Under the pieces are notes generated by a model. The model was not told the DNA's origin and did no database searches. It saw only the letters and a list, made by a program, of their open reading frames with translations. A stretch of 64,000 nt of DNA from Hamiltosporidium tvaerminnensis. Lineage: Eukaryota > Microsporidia > Dubosqiidae. The position numbers were made by a program, and so were the translations under genes. Shown here one piece after another: positions 56,985 to 64,000 of this stretch (the stretch's first letter is position 1; each line of letters starts with the position of its first letter). The DNA lies in contig CM061249.1 in the NCBI GenBank assembly GCA_022605425.2, positions 806,001 through 870,000 on the forward strand, read 5' to 3'.

Positions 56985-57512
56985 ATGCACATAACCATTC
57001 TTACACTCTTCATATCAGTACACACATTATACAAATACACACAGTACCCAAACAAACGTGACACACACCAAATATCAGAATTTGATCCAAACGTAAAAAA
57101 ATTGTCACTTCTCGACAAACTAAAGATGTACGAAGACCTTCTAGAAAAGAACAAAGACGAGTGTAACTGTGAAAAACAAAAGAAACACACCAAGGCAGAC
57201 GACAACAGACCAAAGCAAAAAGAAGAGGCGAAAGATAAAGACAAGCCACAAGAAGAAGAGGAAGAGGCGGAGGTGAAAGAAGAAGAAGCAGTCAGTGAGT
57301 GTAATTGTGATGAAGATAATGATTATTTAAATGAATTGGAAGCTGAAAGAAAAAAGAAGAATGCTGTTCTTAAGGCTAAGCAGTTAGAAGATAGAAAGAA
57401 GGTTGAAAAGAATGTTATACCTTCTATAAAAGCAGAGAGTGCTATCAATGATAAGCTTATGAGAGATGCTTATGAAAGGAGATTAAGGGATTATGAAAGG
57501 GCATTCGTGTAA
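56985..57512 (+). CDS. Secreted or anchored highly charged protein, unknown
   Basis: This 175-residue protein has a short hydrophobic N-terminus (HITILTLFISVHTLYKY, about 2-18) that could be a signal peptide or anchor. The remainder is extremely hydrophilic: Lys/Glu-rich with an acidic run (about 88-103) and two similar 'CNC' motifs ('ECNCEK' near 59-64 and 'ECNCDE' near 105-110). It ends in a charged helix ('RDAYERRLRDYERAFV'). No family is recognised. Charged coiled secreted proteins of this type occur among microsporidian spore wall, polar tube and host-directed proteins, but I would not assign it. Codon endings change from A/C-rich in the first half to G/T-rich in the second. Confidence 0.7.
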   Translation: MHITILTLFISVHTLYKYTQYPNKRDTHQISEFDPNVKKLSLLDKLKMYEDLLEKNKDECNCEKQKKHTKADDNRPKQKEEAKDKDKPQEEEEEAEVKEEEAVSECNCDEDNDYLNELEAERKKKNAVLKAKQLEDRKKVEKNVIPSIKAESAINDKLMRDAYERRLRDYERAFV

Positions 57513-57980
57513 GGAACTGATTAAAGGGATGTTAGTGATAGGTTGGGTTGTGAGGTGTTATTGAGGAAAGGTAGTGGTGTATTATAAATAAGGGGGTGTT
57601 AGTAATAAGTTGGAATTGAGAGGGTGTTATTGCGGTTAGGGTTAGGGTTATAATATAAATAAAGGAGTGTTAATAACAGTATCTATCGTTAAAGGGGTTT
57701 TTTTAGGGAAGATAGTTTTTTATTATAAATAAAGGGGTGTTAAGGATAAGTTGGGATCGAGAGGGTGTTATTGAGGAAAGATACTGTTATGTTATAATAT
57801 AAATAAAGGGGTGTTAGTAATAAGTATGTATTGTTAAAGGGTGTTATTGACTAAGGTAATGCAAATTATAAAAAAAGGGGTGTTAGTAATATGGTGGAAT
57901 CGAGAGGGTGTTATTGCGGAAAGATAGTGTTATTTTATAATATCATGGGTACTAATATATAAAGGGGGGATAATGTGTTT
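57513..57980 (+). repeat. Imperfect G-rich minisatellite with TTAGGG block
   Basis: Units of roughly 60-110 bp contain 'aaaggggtgtta' or 'gagagggtgttatt' and 'gtaataagt'. A telomere-like 'ggttagggttagggtta' lies at 57634-57650. No coding frame. Confidence 0.85.
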
Positions 57981-57982
57981 AT

Positions 57983-59230
57983 ATGAATAACAGGGTGTTA
58001 AGTAGTATCTTATTAATTAAAAGGGTGTTATTATTTTTGTCTTTAAATATTTTTTATTTTCTTTTTAGATTATGCGATTGTTGGGGTGTGGGTGAAAAAC
58101 AAGGCAAACCTAAGGCAGATTGTAAGGAGCGTCTATTTTTTCCTAGAACAGAACTTGGAAAAGGCTTAAATAGTATTGAGTAATAAAGTGAACACAAATG
58201 CAACTGAAACTGTTGGATTTTTTGGAAAAAAGTAAAGAAAGATCAATCTGAGGAGTATCATTCCTCAAGTTTGAGAATAATAATAAAACTCATCTTGCTC
58301 TAATAACAGATTTCTTAAAGTAAAATATTGGTTTGAGGAAGAAGCTACTTAAAGAGAACTAGAAAGAGACTAAATAAGATAATTTATATAACGAAATAAA
58401 AAAATAAAAATTTGTTTTCAAAGTCAGATAATAGTAACTAAAATAATCGGTTGAGCGTTAGTGACTCTTCAAGGGGGTCCAAGAAAGGGAATATAAGGCT
58501 GTCATGTGGAAGAGTAGTATTTCCCTATATTCAAGAATAGAATGTATTCAGAGTAGAAAGTATAAATTTAACACTGCAATAAGTCTGGTAAAAAAGTTGG
58601 GAATTTGGTAACTTGATGCGAAAAAACTCTTCCTACATGGCTATATCATGCGGGAAAATGAAGGGGTTTGATACCTTAACTTATTTTTTCTATTTGAATA
58701 AAATTAAGTCTAAAATAGGAATTTGGTTTTATTTATTTCATAAAATTCTTAAAAACAGCATGCGGAGATAAGAGTGAAATCAGGATAAAAATTGATGTTA
58801 AGTTTGGAAAAGAGATCTAACATATTTATTTTAGATAAGATTATAAAAAATAAAATGCTCAGTGATGTAGTAATTACTTCCCAAGACTCACTTCAAATAG
58901 TTGAAATTGAGAAATTTAGAAAGTATGACTTATTGGCTAAGGAATTGGGTATTTTTTATGTGTGTAGTATTGTGATAATCCTCTTATGTGATAACTTGGA
59001 ACAGTATTATAACAAAATGCCATAAGATGTATCTTAAAGGGCCCCAAATACCAATGAATATGAAGTATACATCCAGTCAATATTATTAAGAAGTAAGTCG
59101 GGATATTTTCTTTTGATCTACGAAGAAGACTTGATTCGGGACTAAGTGCCGAAGAGAGCGAGAGAGAGCGCCATTACAGACCTGATGGCTTAAACCCAAT
59201 ATACACTTCTAATCAGCTAAATTGACAAAG
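57983..59230 (+). mobile_element. Decayed R4/Dong-like LINE, 3' half
   Basis: Broken plus-strand frames read in order like the post-reverse-transcriptase and endonuclease part of R4/Dong non-LTR retrotransposons. 'CKERLFFPRTELGKGLNSIE' (about 58121-58180) matches the '..RLY.PR.ELGRGL..IE' segment. 'GSKKGNIR...VVFPYIQE.N' (about 58474-58550) matches 'WLKKGNIRP..E....QDRN'. 'VEIEKFRKYDLLAKEL' (about 58902-58949) matches the C-terminal 'E.EK..KY..L..E' segment. Several frame changes and stops separate them. The 3' tail (59090-59200) is shared with 43160-43300. The reverse transcriptase catalytic core is absent. The 66- and 77-residue frames in this interval are parts of this relic. Confidence 0.6.
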
Positions 59231-61372
59231 AAAGTTGTTTCGAAAAAGAAAATACAATTTATTCCCTACCACCTATGTCTTATGACATAGACACCATAAA
59301 GAAACGGATAATAAATATATACAAAGATTCGGATTAAAAAAAGACATTAAATGGCTCAAAGAGGTAATATAAAATTTATAACAGTGTGAAAACATTCTAC
59401 CCATAAATCTATTAAAGAAGTTTATTTTTTCCTTTTTAAGTAAATACAAAAACTAATATAAGGTTATTTTGAGCAAAATTTGCAGATATTGCATATTTTG
59501 CAAAAAAAACATTTCAATATAAAGCAAGAAAAGAATTCACGCGAATTTTCGAATGTCTTAATACATTTAATCGCTCTAATTATTTTTTATAGCCATTTTT
59601 ATTTTGTTTCGTTAATTTCTTAGCTTTTTTATTTAAAGAAACAAAAAATAAAACAATTTCAAACTGTTATAAAATTAAAAGAAACTTAAAGGACTGTTCC
59701 GAGGAATTTTACGATTTTATTTAAAAAGAATTTTTTTTATTTATGATTTCACATGATGAGATAATTCATCATAATAATACTTCTTGAAACAATTTTTGAA
59801 AAGCACCATCTGCAGGTCGCTCATTATATTAAGAGGCACTCATAATTATATCGGGCAACGAAGGTAAAAAGGTTTTTTTTATAAAAGTCAACTAATTTTC
59901 TTTTCTTAGTCTTTTAATTGCTACCGAAATCTCTATTTGATATCGCCACATCACGGGGATTGGATTTTATACGGAAAAAGTATACTTCTGCATCATTCTT
60001 CCGCGTGCCTCTTATTTGTCTCAATATTTAAGTAAGAACGCTAGAGGGTATATCGATTTGATAACATATACTAAATACCTACATGATTTTCATTAAATGA
60101 CATCCGATGGGTAGCCTGTATTTCTAAGCCATTTTTTTACATAGAGTTCAAAGAATTTCCATATACATTAATTCCATTTTCTTTGCATTTAATGAAAATT
60201 TTGCCCTTGCGATGTTTAAATGCCACCGGAGAAGATTTTTTGATTACTCTGATCTAAGTTTTATTGTGGCTAAACATACTTTTCTTAAATAAATTTCTCT
60301 CTCATTTTCAGCGAAGGTTTTCTCAAATTTTTAACAAGTTTTCTGTTCTATTGTTTAATTACATCTCTCCATTGATCTTGCTTTCGTAGAGAACTCTCTC
60401 TTCTGTGTAATTTAAAATTTTTGTATTCGGCAAATATTTGTTTTATTGTTCAATTAAAAACTCTTTCCTGTTTTTTTTTGTAAAATGCAGACTTCCCTCA
60501 AGAAAAATGAGGCGACCATGCGCGTTTTTAATAGTAGGAGTTGAATTTATCTGCAAAAATTACAGGAAAAAAAACTACTTATAAGTTCTGACTGTGTAAG
60601 ATCTATCCAAATTTGTCGTTATTTATTTAGTATTTCTGCGCATCGACGCAATCCATATGATTTTTTTAGATATAAATAATTTATAGGTGATTCTAAACTT
60701 CATCCGTAGTTGCATACGCTAATATTACTAAGATGTTGGCATGTCTCACAACAGTTCTGTCCGTTCTCATTCGAACGCCGTGCTTTCATCTGATTTCCAG
60801 GTGCATTGTTTTGAGAAAAATATAAGCTGAAGATTTTATGATTGAAAGATTAATTTCCGAACTTTAATTCTTAGATGCCATAATCTCTCAAATACTCTGT
60901 CATCATCTTATATATACCTTATCTTTTTTTGTTGTATAAATCACCCGCTCATTTTTAAATATTATTTCTTATTGTGATTCATGTTAGAGACTAAATTTCT
61001 CAAAATTTAGCATGATTTTAGTTTTATAATTCATATGTTGCTTAATCATTTTCCTTTCGACAAAAAGTTTTATCCACTCAAATACACTGGTTTTTTCTTT
61101 ATAAAGCATAAGGCATATATAATAATTCAGAAATCTCATTATAATAAAGTTTAGAAGAAAAAAATCGATGCAAATAAATTATTTTATAATTTACATCGGT
61201 TGCCATTTAAGTTCAACAATATATAAACATATTTTCATCCTATAACATGTTATCATATAGAAATAAGTTAAATACTAATAAATTATAGGCTATTTCGTAA
61301 ACTTATTATACTTTGATAATATTCACATACTATTTATACCATGAAACCATGTTTATACCTTAAAAAATTACA
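59231..61372. other. Gene-free spacer
   Basis: 2.1 kb without a supported gene. A less AT-rich patch at about 60360-60830 has broken minus-strand frames that may derive from a retroelement, but no motif can be named with confidence. Confidence 0.35.
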
Positions 61373-61659
61373 TTTCATAGGTTATTTATGAACCAATTCC
61401 TCGTTGATAACATTTTACCACACCGTTATATTTTAAATCCCACCATACACTAATACTGTATATTTCATAGGTTATTTATGAACCAATTCCTCGTTGATAA
61501 CATTTTACCACACCGTTATATTTTAAATCCCACCATACACTAATACTGTATATTTCATAGGTTATTTATGAACCAATTCCTCGTTGATAACATTTTACCA
61601 CACCGTTATATTTTAAATCCCACCATACACTAATACTGTATATTTCATAGGTTATTTAT
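61373..61659 (+). repeat. Three perfect 90-bp tandem units
   Basis: Units start at 61373, 61463 and 61553 ('tttcataggttatttatg') with identical sequence, and a truncated fourth start lies at 61643-61659. The array ends 65 bases before the start of the 61725 gene, so it forms the gene's upstream region. Confidence 0.97.
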
Positions 61660-61724
61660 TCAACAGGTTTAACATCAAATCTTAAATAAAAGTAAGAAAA
61701 GTTAAAAAAGTAAGAAAAATCGAA

Positions 61725-62378
61725 ATGAGTGTAGAAAGTTTAAAAATATCAAATAATATATTTAAAGGAAAGAACCCAAGCAACACATATATTTTAGATA
61801 AGAATATAAGAAATATAACCATTTTAAGATACTTATTGAAATATACTTTATTTTGGTTATTTTCCTTCATTCCTTTTAATATATATTGTGAGACACAAGA
61901 AGATACAAATATGAGATTATCTAATCTTAATGATAATCCTTTTATATTTGGAAAAGAAGATAAAATAAGAAAAATGGTTATTAAAGATGAGTCTAGTTAT
62001 GATGAGAGAGATATGGAGATTATAAGAAAGCACAAAGGGAAACCTATAAAATTAGGAAAAAATAAAATTATAGAAAAAGTTATTAAAGAAGAATCTAGTT
62101 ATGATGATGGAGATATGGAAATTATTAGATATATTAATGGTAAGCCTATAAAATTTAAACGGTTTGTAGATAAAATTGTAAAAGAAAATGAAAAAAAGGA
62201 TAAGAATGAAGATAATGAGAAGAAAAGAGTTGATAAGTATAGGGATATATTAAGAGATAAGTTTAAAACATCTCCAGTAAGAAATAAAAAGAAAAAAGGT
62301 GATAAAAATGTAGGGGGTATTAATACAAAGACATATTATAGTCTTAAATATGGGACACCGGTACACATAATAAGTTAA
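61725..62378 (+). CDS. Membrane-anchored or secreted protein with internal repeat, unknown
   Basis: This is a 217-residue protein. A hydrophobic segment at about 37-56 (YLLKYTLFWLFSFIPFNIYC) follows a basic N-terminus and fits a type II anchor or late signal peptide. After it come two copies of a ~30-residue unit, 'VIKDESSYDERDMEIIR' (about 86-102) and 'VIKEESSYDDGDMEIIR' (about 122-138), each followed by '..GKPIK'. A Lys-rich tail ends 'YSLKYGTPVHIIS'. No family is recognised. The gene is flanked upstream by the 90-bp array and downstream by G-rich minisatellites. The Asp/Glu-Ser-Ser-Tyr repeats could be phosphorylation or binding sites, but this is speculation. Confidence 0.7.
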   Translation: MSVESLKISNNIFKGKNPSNTYILDKNIRNITILRYLLKYTLFWLFSFIPFNIYCETQEDTNMRLSNLNDNPFIFGKEDKIRKMVIKDESSYDERDMEIIRKHKGKPIKLGKNKIIEKVIKEESSYDDGDMEIIRYINGKPIKFKRFVDKIVKENEKKDKNEDNEKKRVDKYRDILRDKFKTSPVRNKKKKGDKNVGGINTKTYYSLKYGTPVHIIS

Positions 62379-62394
62379 TGTTAAAAGGTATAGA

Positions 62395-62690
62395 AGAGGC
62401 TTGAGAATGTGGGTGTTAGTAAGGTTATTTATTTATAGTGTATTAAAGGGGTGTTAAAATAATTATATTTGATTATGGTATTAAAGGGGTGTTAATATAG
62501 ATATTTATAGTGTATTAAAGGGGTGTTAATATTTATATATGTTTATAGTGTATTAAAGGGGTGTTAATATAGATATTTATAGTGTATTAAAGATGTGTTA
62601 ATATAGATATTTAATTACAGTATTAAAGGGGTGTTAATATTTATATATGTTTATAGTGTATTAAAGGGGTCTTGATATACATATTGATTT
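62395..62690 (+). repeat. G-rich minisatellite after the 61725 gene
   Basis: Six or seven imperfect units of about 35-50 bp occur, core 'tattaaaggggtgttaat' followed by variants of 'atagatatttatagtg' or 'atttatatatgtttatagtg'. The orientation is G-rich on the coding strand of the preceding gene. Confidence 0.9.
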
Positions 62691-62863
62691 GTTTATGGTT
62701 ATTTTCACACTATGTTAAAAGGGTATTAAATTTAACACGTTTAAGAAATAAAATAATTTGTTTTTCTCTTTCTCTTATCTTTTATGCAAAACATTGCTAT
62801 ATCTTATTTAAATATTAAATTTACTAATCTTAATTAGTAAATTCAAAAAATTTTTTATTCATT

Positions 62864-62866
62864 CCC
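62864..62866 (+). promoter_or_regulatory. CCC motif before the kinase gene
   Basis: 'attcccttct' directly precedes the ATG at 62871, in line with the CCC elements before the other genes of this cluster. Confidence 0.4.
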
Positions 62867-62870
62867 TTCT

Positions 62871-63782
62871 ATGGAAAAAGATATATCTCATGAATTGCAA
62901 GAGACAGCTTTAAACATTCTAAACAAACACATACCGGGTAATACCTGGTGTATAGAATTATTTACAAAGGGAAATACCAACACAACTCTCAAATGTACAC
63001 ATTTAGCTGGAATTTCAAAAAATAATAAAATTTTAATTCTCAAAATATTTAAAGAAGACAGCAACAAACTTATTGACAGAGAAAGAGAACACAACAACAT
63101 ACTTATGCTGCACAGTTATAAACTTGCCCCACAAATAATATTTACATTCAGTAACGGTTTCTGTATAGAATATGTACCAGGTACTGATTTAGAACCGTGT
63201 AATTTAAAAAAATATTCAACAGAAATAGCAAAAAAGATAAAAGAATGGCATTCATTACCCATAAAAGGAAATACAATACTTTTCCACACACTTATAAATT
63301 GGTACAACCAAGCCTTTTCAACTCATCATAAAATACTTGAAGAATTACAAATTTTAAAAATAATAAATAATTTGAAGATAAAAATAGAAAATAAAAAATG
63401 TAAATTAGCATTTTGTCATAACGATTTACTTGCCAGTAATATTATAGTAGGAGAAGATAATAAAATATATTTTATTGATTACGAATATTCAGGTATTAAT
63501 TATGCATCTTTTGATATTGCAAACCATTTTTGTGAATATGCTGGATATTCTAATAGTTTTGAAAATATTCCATGTGAAATAGAAATTAAGAAATTTCTAG
63601 AAATTTATTGTTTTAAAGATTCTTTAATTTTATATGAAGAAGTACTTTTATTTATACCGGTGGCACATATTTTTTGGGGGTTGTGGGGTCTTAATAAGAG
63701 GGGAGATTTTGATTTTTATGGATATGCAATTTTTAAGATTAAAGAGGGTGTTAGGTGTTATGAAAAGTTAGAGAAAAAATAA
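62871..63782 (+). CDS. EKI1: Choline/ethanolamine kinase
   Basis: The enzyme phosphorylates ethanolamine and/or choline with ATP, the first step of the Kennedy pathway for phosphatidylethanolamine and phosphatidylcholine, in the cytosol. The 303 residues are slightly short for the family (about 350-450). The nucleotide-binding loop region 'FTKGNTNTTLKC' is at 31-42 and 'REREHNNILML' at 70-80. The catalytic Brenner motif 'FCHNDLLASNI' is at 181-191 (Asp185, Asn190). The choline-kinase motif 'FIDYEYSGINYASFDIANHF' is at 201-220 (Asp203), and the family's C-terminal 'FWGLWGL' is near 273-279. Ethanolamine versus choline preference cannot be told from these motifs. The last codons are the template of the tandem repeat that follows the gene. 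Confidence 0.92.
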   Translation: MEKDISHELQETALNILNKHIPGNTWCIELFTKGNTNTTLKCTHLAGISKNNKILILKIFKEDSNKLIDREREHNNILMLHSYKLAPQIIFTFSNGFCIEYVPGTDLEPCNLKKYSTEIAKKIKEWHSLPIKGNTILFHTLINWYNQAFSTHHKILEELQILKIINNLKIKIENKKCKLAFCHNDLLASNIIVGEDNKIYFIDYEYSGINYASFDIANHFCEYAGYSNSFENIPCEIEIKKFLEIYCFKDSLILYEEVLLFIPVAHIFWGLWGLNKRGDFDFYGYAIFKIKEGVRCYEKLEKK

Positions 63783-64000
63783 AAATTTTAAAGGGTTTTA
63801 GGTGAAAGAAGAGGTGTTAGTGTATCTGGGGTATTGTGTTATGAAAAGTTAGAGAAAAAATTTAAATTTTAAATTTTAAAGGGTTTTAGGTGAAAGAAGA
63901 GGTGTTAGTGTATGTGGGGTATTGTGTTATGAAAAGTTAGAGAAAATTTTTAAATTTAAAATTTTAAAGAGGTTTGGGTGAAAAAGAGGAGGTGTTAGTG
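63755..64000 (+). repeat. ~81-87-bp tandem repeat seeded by the kinase 3' end
   Basis: The block 'gtgttatgaaaagttagag' occurs in the last codons of the kinase gene (63755) and again at 63836 and 63923. It is followed each time by an A/T stretch and 'aagggttttaggtgaaag' or a variant. The array runs off the window. Confidence 0.9.

Noticed and set aside
60360-60830. Minus-strand cysteine-containing peptide ('NCCETCQHL') suggestive of a retroviral-type integrase zinc finger
   Set aside because: No catalytic residues or neighbouring pol segments can be found, so the motif is too short to support a call.

Overview
The window looks like a stretch of an AT-rich microsporidian genome. The recognisable proteins are short, intron-poor eukaryotic housekeeping proteins: a Sed5-type syntaxin, a PP2A B/PR55 subunit, 6-phosphogluconate dehydrogenase, Sec61 gamma and a choline/ethanolamine kinase. 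Several starts have a CCC block just upstream, as described for microsporidia, and there is a family of large leucine-rich-repeat (LRR) proteins of a kind known to expand in this phylum. Long gene-poor spacers full of decayed repeats argue for one of the large-genome, transposon-rich lineages (Hamiltosporidium or Edhazardia-like). That placement is inference and no species is claimed.

Left part (1-28.3 kb): few genes in a repeat graveyard. A 1.33-kb inverted duplication (1-1326 and 18741-20065) carries two intact, slightly diverged copies of a syntaxin gene. Between and after them lie a PP2A B-subunit gene (minus, 4751-5947), a small three-helix membrane protein with a PPxY motif (10392-10856) and 6PGD (22815-24200). 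The spacers hold a ~700-bp repeat family (RepA, at least six copies, all in the same orientation), two copies of a tRNA-Gly-derived SINE and a ~770-bp element with terminal inverted repeats.

Middle part (28.3-52.8 kb): three paralogous LRR genes, all on the minus strand. One is intact (34300-36654), one has two stops and a frameshift (28538-30881), and one has a single frameshift (46573-48883). The spacers hold short tandem duplications, a LINE 3' end and weak traces of DNA-transposon coding sequence, and otherwise nothing recognisable.

Right part (52.8-64 kb): a different regime. All genes are on the plus strand and close together: a low-complexity protein possibly related to the kinetochore subunit Dsn1/Mis13, Sec61 gamma, two secreted or membrane-anchored proteins of unknown function, and ethanolamine/choline kinase. 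The spacers are minisatellites. Most gene flanks carry G-rich repeats (core AAAGGGGTGTTA) pointing outward from the gene: C-rich on the 5' side, G-rich on the 3' side, with the skew switching inside the gene. The same motif sits in frame inside one coding region, and two gene 3' ends are themselves copied into the downstream arrays. A decayed R4/Dong-like LINE interrupts this cluster. This gene-oriented repeat architecture is the most unusual feature of the window. No bacterial-type operon, CRISPR array, rRNA or intact tRNA gene was seen.
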